Source of the DNA: Azonexus hydrophilus
Lineage (GTDB): Bacteria > Pseudomonadota > Gammaproteobacteria > Burkholderiales > Rhodocyclaceae
Direction of reading: 5' to 3'
DNA: 64,000 nt
Assembly: GCF_001956855.1 (NCBI RefSeq)
Contig: NZ_MTHD01000001.1
Location: forward strand, 558,001-622,000
Below are positions 50,641-59,563 of this stretch, piece by piece. The notes beneath the pieces are model-generated. The model did not search any database, had not been told where the DNA came from, and saw nothing but the letters and a program-made list of their open reading frames with translations. The translations under genes and the position numbers were made by a program. Positions within the stretch are counted from its first letter, which is position 1; every line of letters starts with the position of its first letter.

Positions 50641-52189
50641 ACTGGAGGGAGATTTAAATGCCAAATCGGTGCTGCGAAAATCAACAGCGGGTTACGAGTT
50701 TGATGAAACTAGTGATGAATGGAGGCTTGATGGGTCTATTCAGTTAAAGCTCAGTATCTTGTCGGAATTAGGGCTTGGGCAAAAGGCGTCCGCTGGGTTC
50801 CGAAAAACACTGTCTCGTTATGCGCAGGAACTATCCTCCTGCCATTGCCAAAATATCTATTATCGAATTCTGCACTTCTTCAGGACTACAGGCGTCAAAG
50901 AATTTTCTGCGGAAGCCTTATCCAGCTATCGCGCAAGTTTGGATGACGAGCACATTTGGTACTTGGGCGTTATAAGAGGTTTTCTGGACAGTTGGAGCGA
51001 GTATGGATTTCCAGGTGTTTCAAGGAAAACAATCAATTATCTCGACGGGCTGACAATAAAAGGAAACGTTAAGGGTGTTGCCGTACTGACTAGTTGCCCA
51101 TACTCCGGCCCCTACACTTCGCAAGAGCACCTCTCGCTATTGTGTGGCTTGGCGAATGCCTATGAATCAAGAGAGTTGTCCCAGGAGGGTTACAGTTTCC
51201 TGTTGGCTGTGAGCATGACCGGAAGACGGCCTGTGCAGATCCGTCATCTGAAATTGTGCGATCTTGGCTTTACGGACAATGACGGTTCGCGCTCCTGTTA
51301 CTTGGATATTCCAAGGGCCAAGCAGCGGGGGCAGAGTGTTTTCCGAAAAGAGTTTAAGCGCATCACGATTTGCAAGGATCTCTATGATGCGCTGAACGAC
51401 CAACGAAACGATGTCATTTCTTGGGTGAGGCGCACTTTCGAAAGCCAAAATGCTGACGTGGAGTCATTGCTTCCTCTTTTTCCTGAACATAGTCGACTAG
51501 GGGAATGCGCCCTCACCGAGATATCGTCCTATCTAAACACAGATTACCTGCACAAAACTTCGGCTTCTGTGCGTAGCCTGAGGATAAAACTCAATTCCGT
51601 AGTAAATGCACATAGCGAGCGTACGGGAGGGCCTTTGATCATCGGGTTCACTCGCTTGCGCAGAACCTTTGCGTCGAACTTGGCGGCTGAAGGATTTGGG
51701 CCGTTGGTTTTAGCTGAAGCGCTTGATCATAGCGATACGCAACAGGTTCCTGTGTATGCACGACCGGAAAATGAAACGGCGAAGGTGGTGGACGAGGTAA
51801 TGGCTCGGGTCTTGGCACCTCTGGCCATGGCCTTTGCCGGCAAATTGCTGGACTCTGAAAGAGACGCGGTGAGAGGGGGTGATCCTCACAGCAGAGTAAA
51901 GCTGAAAACTGAGATTGGCATTGGAAATTGTGGAAGTTTTCGGTTTTGTGCGGACGGTTGGAAAGGTTGTTACCTGTGCAAGAGCTTTCAGCCATGGCTC
52001 GACGGGCCTCATCAGAGTGCGTTGGATGAGTTGCTCAAGGAGAGGCAGATACAGAAAGACGCCAAGGTATCCCAAGTGATTATCGGTGCGTCGGACAGAG
52101 TTCTGTTGGCGATAACCCAGGTTATTCAAATGTGCGCAGCCAGGAAGGCTGAGTTGCAAGTGATTGAGGGGGTGAACTGTTATGAGTAA
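50627..52189 (+). CDS. Tyrosine recombinase 2 of the trio, Cys-containing tail
   Basis: The 520-residue integrase has box I AVSMTGRRPVQIRHLKL (Arg near 200), box II GFTRLRRTFASNLAAEG (about 339-355), and LAEALDHSDTQQVPVYARP with His near 369 and Tyr near 377. After the catalytic domain comes a roughly 140-residue tail with four Cys (IGNCGSFRFCADGWKGCYLCKSF, about 436-458) that could bind zinc. An AAGGAAAGGGG ribosome site lies inside the end of recombinase 1. It overlaps recombinase 3 by 8 bases. Confidence 0.86.
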   Translation: MTTFKLEGDLNAKSVLRKSTAGYEFDETSDEWRLDGSIQLKLSILSELGLGQKASAGFRKTLSRYAQELSSCHCQNIYYRILHFFRTTGVKEFSAEALSSYRASLDDEHIWYLGVIRGFLDSWSEYGFPGVSRKTINYLDGLTIKGNVKGVAVLTSCPYSGPYTSQEHLSLLCGLANAYESRELSQEGYSFLLAVSMTGRRPVQIRHLKLCDLGFTDNDGSRSCYLDIPRAKQRGQSVFRKEFKRITICKDLYDALNDQRNDVISWVRRTFESQNADVESLLPLFPEHSRLGECALTEISSYLNTDYLHKTSASVRSLRIKLNSVVNAHSERTGGPLIIGFTRLRRTFASNLAAEGFGPLVLAEALDHSDTQQVPVYARPENETAKVVDEVMARVLAPLAMAFAGKLLDSERDAVRGGDPHSRVKLKTEIGIGNCGSFRFCADGWKGCYLCKSFQPWLDGPHQSALDELLKERQIQKDAKVSQVIIGASDRVLLAITQVIQMCAARKAELQVIEGVNCYE

Positions 52190-54308
52190 TGTCGTCACCT
52201 TTATTCCAGCCACTGCTGATGATCCTGAGCGGAACCTCGCCGATTTCGTGGCTTACTGTCGAGATACGCTTGCGCTTTATGAAGATCAAGGGGGATTCGC
52301 TGTCGATCAATGGATATACACCGATAGCAATGGTAAAAAACATGCGATGCGGTTCGCGCAATATTCCGCGAAAACTGACACATACAATTACGTTCCCTTT
52401 TCCGAGCCTTATCTAAGCTTTGCCAAAGGTTACGTTAGGTTTCACCAAGAGCAGCAGCAGAAGACCTCAATCGGAAATAAGACATCTGTACTTGCGACAA
52501 TCTACGATGCATTGCGAGAACTTAGTCGCCCACTCGATATTCTCGACCTTGATGGGGTTGTGGTTGAAAGAAGCGCTGAGCTGATCCGTGAGCGTAACTC
52601 GGAGGCGAGGTGTTATCACATCGGGAATGAGCTGGAAATACTCTGTAATTTCTTGCGCGACAAATGCATTTGTCCTTCTTTGCCGGTTTGGAAAAATCCG
52701 TACTCTCGTCAGCCCTACAGGGCGCAAGGTACCAGCAAAGACGATAGGGAATGGCAGGAGGAGCGCTGCCCAAGCATTCATCAAATGCTCGCATTGGCGG
52801 ACATTTTCCGCTTGGCAGCGGAAGAAAAAGATCTTTATTGGTCTTCGGTCATCGTGCTGCTAATGTTTGCGCCGGGTCGTGGTAGCGAACCCAGTTCTCT
52901 TATGATTGATAGCTTGATCGAAGAGGATGGGCGACTTAAGGTACTTTGGTACGCCAAAAAGAAGGCGGAATGGACAAAAAAAATTGTTCCGATTCAGATG
53001 GAACCTGTGGTGCGTGAAGCGTTTGCACGGCTTACCAAAATAGGAGAACCTGCAAGGGAAGCAGCTAAGTTCGCGTTCGAGAATTCGGGTAAGTTTTTAC
53101 GCCATCCAGATTGTATTACGCCACCCGATTTCGATGAGGATGGCCCTCTAGATGTGCTGGAATTTACCTGCGCAATGAATTTTAATGAAGTTACTATTAA
53201 TAAACTTAAGCTCCGTGAAGACGAGGGAAAAAGTCTTTCCGACAATGGCGCTTGGTCCAAGATTAATGCGGATGCGACCAAGTGGATTACACATTTGCGT
53301 GCCTCGGGGCCGGTGACTTACCGGAAACTGGCTGAGCACACCTTGGCTAAGTACCGCACTATCAGTTGGCCGAACATACCTAAAACAAATCGACCTGTTA
53401 GCGATTCATTATTGCTTGTGCTCGATAGGCAGTTTTATACCGACCGTTTGCCGGTTAGATTTAGTTGGGTGATTCCTAACATCAACGCATTGAATGACGA
53501 ACTTGGCGGCAGAGATTTCAAGGAATCCAAAGATGGAAGCTGGGTTCGGAAGACGTCAATTTTTGAGCGGTTTGGCAAGCTGGACGAGGATGGCAAGACC
53601 CCAATTGAGCTTACCAGCCATCAGCTGAGGGTCTGGCTGTCAACTTGGGCTGAGCGTGGCGGCATGAGCGAGTGGCAAATCGCACAATGGGCCGGTAGGG
53701 CTCGAATCGATGACAATAAAGCCTATGACCTCAGAACGAGGGAGGAAAAGCACGAAGCTGCAAAGGCTGTTCTTCGGTTTAATAAGGCACCAACTGCCAT
53801 CGAAGCCGTTCGGCTAAATTTACCTGTGACCTATGAGTCCTTAGGCGTTGATCGTCCTGGTGTCGCCCACGCCACACTATATGGATACTGTGTCAAGGAT
53901 TGGGCAATGGCCCCCTGCATGAAAGGGGGGGGCGAAGCCTGCCCCGGCTGCGATGATCACAAATGTATTAAGGGGCTCGATGATAAGCTCGAAAATCTTG
54001 AGTCTCTAGAAGCTGGAATGACTAGAGAGCTATCTCGCGCAGCGCAGGAATTGGATGTTAAGACTTTCGGTGCAAATAATTGGTACCGCTTTCTAGGATT
54101 CCGTTTAGCAAAAATCAGAACCATAATCTCGCGATTAAAGGACTCGGATACACCGGTTGGAGCAATTATAGGGGTTCCTCCAGAGCTAGACCCCAGCCCA
54201 CTTCAGCGCGCAAGGTCAACGGTGATTCAGGGGGCTTCAGTGGCAGATCAACAATCCGTTCTAACCGCGTCGACAAAAAAATTCTTGGGATGGAGTCGCA
54301 ATGCCTAA
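52182..54308 (+). CDS. Large tyrosine recombinase 3 of the trio (VPA1269/GmtZ-like architecture)
   Basis: The 708-residue protein has integrase boxes FAPGRGSEPSSLMIDSL (Arg near 232), LTSHQLRVWLSTWAERGG (about 476-493), and IAQWAGRARIDDNKAYDLRT with Tyr near 515. An insert of over 200 residues separates box I and box II. The C-terminal tail has a Cys/His cluster (APCMKGG, then EACPGCDDHKC, about 576-593) followed by a helical segment. The preceding gene ends in a GAGGGGG ribosome site. The Cys codons come right after a run of eight G (53925-53932). Naming to the VPA1269/GmtZ group is inference from size and layout. Confidence 0.8.
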   Translation: MSNVVTFIPATADDPERNLADFVAYCRDTLALYEDQGGFAVDQWIYTDSNGKKHAMRFAQYSAKTDTYNYVPFSEPYLSFAKGYVRFHQEQQQKTSIGNKTSVLATIYDALRELSRPLDILDLDGVVVERSAELIRERNSEARCYHIGNELEILCNFLRDKCICPSLPVWKNPYSRQPYRAQGTSKDDREWQEERCPSIHQMLALADIFRLAAEEKDLYWSSVIVLLMFAPGRGSEPSSLMIDSLIEEDGRLKVLWYAKKKAEWTKKIVPIQMEPVVREAFARLTKIGEPAREAAKFAFENSGKFLRHPDCITPPDFDEDGPLDVLEFTCAMNFNEVTINKLKLREDEGKSLSDNGAWSKINADATKWITHLRASGPVTYRKLAEHTLAKYRTISWPNIPKTNRPVSDSLLLVLDRQFYTDRLPVRFSWVIPNINALNDELGGRDFKESKDGSWVRKTSIFERFGKLDEDGKTPIELTSHQLRVWLSTWAERGGMSEWQIAQWAGRARIDDNKAYDLRTREEKHEAAKAVLRFNKAPTAIEAVRLNLPVTYESLGVDRPGVAHATLYGYCVKDWAMAPCMKGGGEACPGCDDHKCIKGLDDKLENLESLEAGMTRELSRAAQELDVKTFGANNWYRFLGFRLAKIRTIISRLKDSDTPVGAIIGVPPELDPSPLQRARSTVIQGASVADQQSVLTASTKKFLGWSRNA

Positions 54309-54726
54309 GAAGATAGTCACGAAAGAAAGCATAGACCAGTTGCTGGCCATTTTGAACAACTGGCAAGGCGATCTTACTTGGGAGCTCTACTGCGAATGCG
54401 TCACCAGCAAGCTCGGCCTCGAAAGGGTAGTCACCAAGCAAACCTTTCTTCGTTACGAGATCATAAAGAAGGCGTTCGCCGATCGTAAAGCGTTTCTGCG
54501 TGAGGCAAAGTCTTCGACAGAATCAAGCGATCATACTATTGCTTCGTATCAAACACAGGTCAAAAATCTCGCTGAGCAGGTTAGGCGCTTATCGGAAGAA
54601 AACCGCGCTTACAAAGAAAAATTTGTACGCTGGCTAAGTGTTATTTATCAGAATGCCCCCTCGTTCGATCTGTCCAAATTGGATATTCCACTAACGGCGA
54701 AGCATAAGCACAGCCGGGAAATGTAG
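54301..54726 (+). CDS. Small coiled-coil accessory protein of the recombinase operon
   Basis: The 141-residue protein, of no family I can name with certainty, has a basic N-terminus (MPKKIVTKESIDQLLAILNNW). A helix-turn-helix-like middle (LGLERVVTKQTFLRYEIIKKAF, about 40-61) and a heptad coiled coil (YQTQVKNLAEQVRRLSEENRAYKEKF, about 82-107) follow. In position and form it recalls Tn554 TnpC or the X component of trio islands, small proteins that aid recombinase action. The ATG overlaps the recombinase 3 stop region by 8 bases. Confidence 0.72.
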   Translation: MPKKIVTKESIDQLLAILNNWQGDLTWELYCECVTSKLGLERVVTKQTFLRYEIIKKAFADRKAFLREAKSSTESSDHTIASYQTQVKNLAEQVRRLSEENRAYKEKFVRWLSVIYQNAPSFDLSKLDIPLTAKHKHSREM

Positions 54727-54728
54727 TG

Positions 54729-55214
54729 ATGGCCGGCAAGAAAAAAAAGCAGTTGCGGAATGAAAACTACGATGGCTTAAGTGGCGCACAGATCGGCCAG
54801 AAAAAGCTCGAAGAATTTGAAGCCTGGGTGGCTGAGATTGAACACGCAGAATCGATGGCTCACTGGAAAGGCAAATTCGCAGGTACGGCAAGCAGGGAAA
54901 AGATTGCTATCGAAGGACTCGGTTGGAAAAACAAAAACCCTTTTCATCAAAATGATCGGCTCAAAAAGGCCATGAGTCTGGTTGAGAAAAAGTGGTTTGG
55001 TGGGCCAAATTCGCGCAGAGTCGAAAGCGTCAATGCGGCGCTTGATCGTTCTCAGAAGGATGTCCAAGGCACATCAGCCGATGCCAATCGCTTGGCAAGC
55101 AAGGTCAGCGAATTAGAGGCCGAAGTTAGGATGTTGAGAAAGATTGTGCGTTCTTTTGAAGAACAGAGTCACCTTGTTGCCATGGGTTTGCCGGGATTCA
55201 TGCTGCCAAAATGA
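54729..55214 (+). CDS. Small basic, coiled-coil protein of the recombinase operon
   Basis: This 161-residue protein is unrecognised. It has a Lys-rich start (MAGKKKKQLRNENYDGL), a helical middle (GQKKLEEFEAWVAEIEHAESMAHWKGKF), a predicted globular segment with KWFGGPNSRRVESVNAAL, then a C-terminal coiled coil (SKVSELEAEVRMLRKIVRSFEEQ, about 122-144). The ATG at 54729 is preferred over the GTG 3 bases earlier. Its stop overlaps the helicase start (ATGA). It may be a DNA-binding or helicase-loading partner, which is inference. Confidence 0.7.
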   Translation: MAGKKKKQLRNENYDGLSGAQIGQKKLEEFEAWVAEIEHAESMAHWKGKFAGTASREKIAIEGLGWKNKNPFHQNDRLKKAMSLVEKKWFGGPNSRRVESVNAALDRSQKDVQGTSADANRLASKVSELEAEVRMLRKIVRSFEEQSHLVAMGLPGFMLPK

Positions 55215-57490
55215 ACGGCAATGCAACGTTGATGGCAAGGATCTACCACGTCGGTACTCAGGTGCAGGTAGGCAAGCGAATTCGTAAAGGCGGCCGTTAC
55301 GCATTGGTTTCGACCATCAATCGAGATGGTTCTATACGTCCTTCCCCTTCTCCTTTGCCACTGGTCGTAAGATTTCCCGAGTCTGACATGGGGCTTGTTG
55401 CACCAGGGACGGTTTGGCTGGTGGATGGGCCGGAAGTCATTAGCAGCTATGTGCATGCCGGTGACCGGCGTTATGAACGAACTATCGAGGCCACGACGGC
55501 GACATTCGTTAAACCGACAGGCCAGACCTTGGCTCGCTGGTTACAACAAAACGTTACGGGTATCGGCGATGTCCTCTCGAATAGGCTGGTCAGGAATAAA
55601 CATCTTGCGAAGTGGGTTGAGGCAGAGGATCGAGAATCGCTGCTGGGCATTCAGGGTATGTCTGATACGACAGTGGATGCGCTCTTGCAGAGCTGGCCGT
55701 CAACTGAGTTGTTTAAGGTGATTACGTTTCTTGACGAGCACTCGATCCCTCTTGGTATCGCTAAGTCGATCATAAACGCGTTGAATGAGGAAGCGCTCCC
55801 TCTACTCCAGGAGAATCCATTCATGCTGCTTGGACAAGGAGTGCCTTTTAAGAAGGTGGCCGAATTCGCCACGAAAATGGGCTTCAACATCAACGATCCG
55901 CAGTACGTAGGTGGCATTGCGGCACATGTGGCCTTTGTGCATTCGGAGGAAACTGGCTCTACGGTGATTGACTCAGCAACATTGCACCGGAATGCAGAGC
56001 TTCTGATGCAACGCTCGGTGCCTGATGGCCTCGGTGATACAGCGGTAAATCAGGGCCTTATGGTCAAGTGTGGTGAAGCTGCCTATCAAGTTTACGGATG
56101 TGCCTTGATGGAGCATGAAGTGGCGGATTTTATGCTCAAAGCATTGTTACGGGCGCCGGGGGAAGGTGCTGCTCAGGCAGCGTGGTGGGAAACCCAAATT
56201 GACCGCAGGAGCGTTGAGAGAGCACTGCAACGATACGAAGCTCACTTCCTCAACTTTCAACTTCTACCAGAGCAACGGGAAGCCGTTATTGGTTCGGTGC
56301 TGGCCCCGGTATGTGGCATTAGTGGTGGCGCCGGTACCGGGAAAACCACCATTCTTCGGGCCGTCTTGGGATGTTATCAGCAGCTAGCGTCGGAACTCCC
56401 TTCGTATCAAGTGGCGGTAGCTGGTCGGGCTGCACAGAGAATGGCCGAAAGTACCGGCAAACCTGCGCAGACGATCGCTAAGTTCATTGCAGAACACATG
56501 GGCGACGGAAAGCCTGAGCTGCCAGATCATTTGTTGCTGATCATTGATGAAGCGTCAATGTTGGATCTGCTGAGCATGTACAGGCTTGTTCGCTTCTTGC
56601 CACATGCAGCAAGAATTATCTTTGTCGGTGATTCTATGCAGATTCTTCCGGTAGGAAAGGGCTTAATCTTCCATGCGATCCAAGATTCAGGGGTGCCGTT
56701 CTTTGAACTGAAACAGGTCATGCGGCAAGATGAGCAAAGCGGTATTCACCGCTTAGCAACCGACCTGAGAAATGGGATTGTTACGCTTCCTCCGGCAGCG
56801 GCAACTCGCTTGTTGGACTGCGCTGATTGCTCATTGGATGAATCAACCGATCCGAATCGCTTGGCCGAGTTGTGGCGGGAGGCGGGAGGGATCGGTGCCG
56901 TGATGATTTTGTGTCCAGTTAAGTCGGGTCCGCTCGGGGTCGATAACATTAATGTCATATTGCAACGTACTGTTGGACTTGAGCGGCCGCAGTTGTATTA
57001 CCAAGATTCCGAACGGAGGCGTCAGCCGTGGGTCACAAATGACGGCTTGCGGTTGTTATTGGGTGACCCGGTGCTGGTTACCCAGAATAATTATGACGTT
57101 GACGCAGACGTTCGAAACGGAGACTTGGGCATTCTGGAGAACATCACAGACCCCCTGACGGATTCTGAATTCTTCGGAGTGCTAAGGATGGGCGACGGCA
57201 GAGCAATTGAAGTAAACCTCGACTTGCTTGGCAAGTTGAGTCTCGGCTACGCCGTAACTGTGCATAAGAGTCAAGGTAGCCAGTGGCCAACGTGTTTCAT
57301 AACCCTTCCGAGAAACGCATCAAGAATGATTGACCAGTCCCTACTGTATACCGCCGTTACACGGGCGCAGAAGCGCGCTCTGCTATTTGGTGATCCTCGG
57401 CTAATTGAAATTGGGATAGCTAGAGGGCCTGCGAGCCTTGAGCGGCTGACAACTTTAGCAAAGCGGATTCAGTACATGGCAAGCCTTTGA
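55211..57490 (+). CDS. RecD2-like SF1B helicase of the recombinase operon
   Basis: This 759-residue 5'-3' helicase has helix-hairpin-helix segments in the N-terminal third (GIGDVLSNRL, then GIQGMSDTTVDALLQSW, about 117-160), as in RecD2. Walker A is GGAGTGKTTILRAVL near 371-385 and motif II is LLIIDEASMLDLL near 441. It also has FVGDSMQILPVG, motif V-like VHKSQGSQWPT near 684, and YTAVTRAQKRALLFGD near 712. It probably helps process DNA during excision or replication of the element. It ends the six-gene unit and converges with the OLD-type gene 45 bases away. Confidence 0.87.
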   Translation: MNGNATLMARIYHVGTQVQVGKRIRKGGRYALVSTINRDGSIRPSPSPLPLVVRFPESDMGLVAPGTVWLVDGPEVISSYVHAGDRRYERTIEATTATFVKPTGQTLARWLQQNVTGIGDVLSNRLVRNKHLAKWVEAEDRESLLGIQGMSDTTVDALLQSWPSTELFKVITFLDEHSIPLGIAKSIINALNEEALPLLQENPFMLLGQGVPFKKVAEFATKMGFNINDPQYVGGIAAHVAFVHSEETGSTVIDSATLHRNAELLMQRSVPDGLGDTAVNQGLMVKCGEAAYQVYGCALMEHEVADFMLKALLRAPGEGAAQAAWWETQIDRRSVERALQRYEAHFLNFQLLPEQREAVIGSVLAPVCGISGGAGTGKTTILRAVLGCYQQLASELPSYQVAVAGRAAQRMAESTGKPAQTIAKFIAEHMGDGKPELPDHLLLIIDEASMLDLLSMYRLVRFLPHAARIIFVGDSMQILPVGKGLIFHAIQDSGVPFFELKQVMRQDEQSGIHRLATDLRNGIVTLPPAAATRLLDCADCSLDESTDPNRLAELWREAGGIGAVMILCPVKSGPLGVDNINVILQRTVGLERPQLYYQDSERRRQPWVTNDGLRLLLGDPVLVTQNNYDVDADVRNGDLGILENITDPLTDSEFFGVLRMGDGRAIEVNLDLLGKLSLGYAVTVHKSQGSQWPTCFITLPRNASRMIDQSLLYTAVTRAQKRALLFGDPRLIEIGIARGPASLERLTTLAKRIQYMASL

Positions 57491-57535
57491 GGCCATAACG
57501 TGACAACTCACGGCATGAGCGGCGACTAATGCTGT

Positions 57536-59563
57536 TTAGCCTGCGAATGGCCGTGTATCCCTTGTGACTTGCGTAAACAGGCGACCATTGATCACCCCAA
57601 ACAATGCCTCGAACTGCGCTAGGCTCTGTTCTGACAAGATATTCTCTGGCTCCGATGCCATCTTCTTGAGGAGCAAGCGAGTGGGCCGGGTCTTGTGGAA
57701 TGGAATGCCAATTTCGCCCAAAGCAATATCAATGCGCTTTGCAATTCGTGGAATATTTGCGTTAAGTGTCAGGGTTTTGCCCTTCAGTTCTGCCTTGTAG
57801 CTTTCGCGCACCAAAGCCTCATAAGCAGCAGGATCAAACAGGTCTTCGATGTCCGCCTCGTTCGGTTGAGACGAGAACGCCTCTGCCACGAAGACGACGT
57901 TCTGGTCCCGAATTAGTTTCGCCTTCAAAAGCTCATCTTTGGTGGCCTTTGAATCGCGCTCTGAGTCGAGAAGCACCAGTACGTTAAGTGACTCTGATGT
58001 CAGCAATGCAACCATATATGAAACTTTTTGAGCTCCACCTGCGGGCGTCATCGTTAGGTCGGCCCTGAGTGCAGTCCTTCCTTTTTCTGAAAGGTAAGCA
58101 CTCACAGCGCTCAATATCCAGAAATCTGTAACGCCCTCGATTACGAGATTGTTTGGCCCAATAAAAAGGCTCTGTGCGAGATCGTAGCCAAGTGCTGCTT
58201 GAAGTGGGAACAGCGTTCTCGCGTCGCCAGTCGGATCGTTGGTAACGGTTGTGCCAGTTTCTTCAGCGATGTTGACGGTACGTACCGAGTCTAGCGCGTG
58301 GGTCGGCACCATGAATGGCGAGTGTGTCGAGTAGAGAATCTGGTTGGTGTAATCGTTCTCAAAGTGATGAAGTAGATCCGTTTGGGACTTCGCGTGTAGA
58401 TATAAGCCGGGTTCATCTAACAGGATGACTGCGTTCTCTGCATGCCCACCATCGGTATCGGCAGAGAAAGTGATGTAGAAAGCAAAGAACCACTGGAATC
58501 CGCGACTTCTATCGTTGAGATTGACCTCGACGTCGTAAGTGCTGGTTGGATCAGAGATGATCGTGTCCAAATGGTGAGCATCAAGATTGAAGCGAATCTT
58601 AAGTGCTCTATCCTTCCACAACCGTTTTATTTCTGATGTAACTACTGCGCTGGCTCGGTTCGCTAGTTGATTGCGGGTCTCGTGTTCGTTCTGACCGAGC
58701 AACGTCTGGAGTTCGTCTGGTTTAAGCCCGGCTACCTTGCAGAGTTTTTCAAAGTTTTTGTCCCACTCGTTCCGCTGGTTCTGAGATTTCCGCTGAATGT
58801 AAGCAGCAATATCTTGATGACCACTGAGTTCTGGATATTCATCTACATAAATAAACTTGGGGATGGCACCTAAAGCCCAGATCCGTGCATTTTTCTGGGC
58901 TTCCTTGTCGCCTGAAATGCTTTCAGCTAACTCCTCAAGTTCCGAGAAAATCTCTTCCTGTTTCTCTGTTAACTCAGCATCTGCTCCGGCAAGGGCTGTC
59001 CGCAGGGCCTTAGCGGCCGGAGTGAACTGAGTTGCCCATGTGTCGCGTACCTTTGAGGCAGATGCGGCCGCTTCGAAAGCATCGGCTGCGGCATCTAGTA
59101 CAGCAGGAGTCTCGTGCTTCTGGGCTAAGGCGCGAACCGATGCCGCGACCTTCTTAACGGAGGTCTTGATTTCTCCATCCTCGAACGAAATCGGCTTCAG
59201 CTCAGGGAAGCCAACGGTTCTGGTTTCTCCCTGATAGCTCCGACTAACGGTTACTTTCGATACATCGGTTGCACGCGGAAGAATTTCGAGTAGATTTTCT
59301 TTGTCGTCGTCGTCCAGCACCCATGTCGTCGAAACAACAGGAGTGCCATCCGTACACTCTTCGAGACGCCTGTGCCGAGGGAAATCCTTGATTGGTTTCA
59401 GCGGCTCAAAGCCATCAATCGGGTTCAGGCTATGGAGAGCTCGCAATAGGTTTGACTTGCCGCTTTCGTTTCTGCCCAAGAGCGCAGTAATTCGAGATAC
59501 GGAAATTTCTCCACTGTCATTGATGGAGCGATAGTTTTGTACTTGAAATGACTCTAGCCTCAT
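57536..59563 (-). CDS. OLD-family ATPase with TOPRIM nuclease domain
   Basis: The 675-residue protein has an SMC/ABC-like ATPase (MRLESFQVQNYRSINDSGE, Walker A GRNESGKSNLL at 30-40, Walker B/D-loop ILLDEPGLYLHAK near 380). It includes an insertion with a helical coiled-coil segment (about 130-220). A TOPRIM domain follows, with the metal-binding Glu in NNLVIEGVTDFW near 474 and Asp/Glu in VLLDSERDSK near 531. OLD nucleases act in phage defence and exclusion. ATG 59563 is chosen; a TTG 18 bases upstream is possible. It stands alone, convergent to the RecD-like gene; no UvrD-type partner is present. Confidence 0.86.
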   Translation of the reverse strand: MRLESFQVQNYRSINDSGEISVSRITALLGRNESGKSNLLRALHSLNPIDGFEPLKPIKDFPRHRRLEECTDGTPVVSTTWVLDDDDKENLLEILPRATDVSKVTVSRSYQGETRTVGFPELKPISFEDGEIKTSVKKVAASVRALAQKHETPAVLDAAADAFEAAASASKVRDTWATQFTPAAKALRTALAGADAELTEKQEEIFSELEELAESISGDKEAQKNARIWALGAIPKFIYVDEYPELSGHQDIAAYIQRKSQNQRNEWDKNFEKLCKVAGLKPDELQTLLGQNEHETRNQLANRASAVVTSEIKRLWKDRALKIRFNLDAHHLDTIISDPTSTYDVEVNLNDRSRGFQWFFAFYITFSADTDGGHAENAVILLDEPGLYLHAKSQTDLLHHFENDYTNQILYSTHSPFMVPTHALDSVRTVNIAEETGTTVTNDPTGDARTLFPLQAALGYDLAQSLFIGPNNLVIEGVTDFWILSAVSAYLSEKGRTALRADLTMTPAGGAQKVSYMVALLTSESLNVLVLLDSERDSKATKDELLKAKLIRDQNVVFVAEAFSSQPNEADIEDLFDPAAYEALVRESYKAELKGKTLTLNANIPRIAKRIDIALGEIGIPFHKTRPTRLLLKKMASEPENILSEQSLAQFEALFGVINGRLFTQVTRDTRPFAG

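Noticed and set aside
49318-54308. Classic RIT (recombinase in trio) element
   Set aside because: RIT recombinases are all roughly 300-430 residues and lack the helicase and Cys tails; sizes here are 440, 520 and 708.
55211-59563. Gabija system
   Set aside because: The ATPase/TOPRIM gene is convergent with, not co-directional to, the helicase, and the helicase is RecD2-like and part of the recombinase unit.
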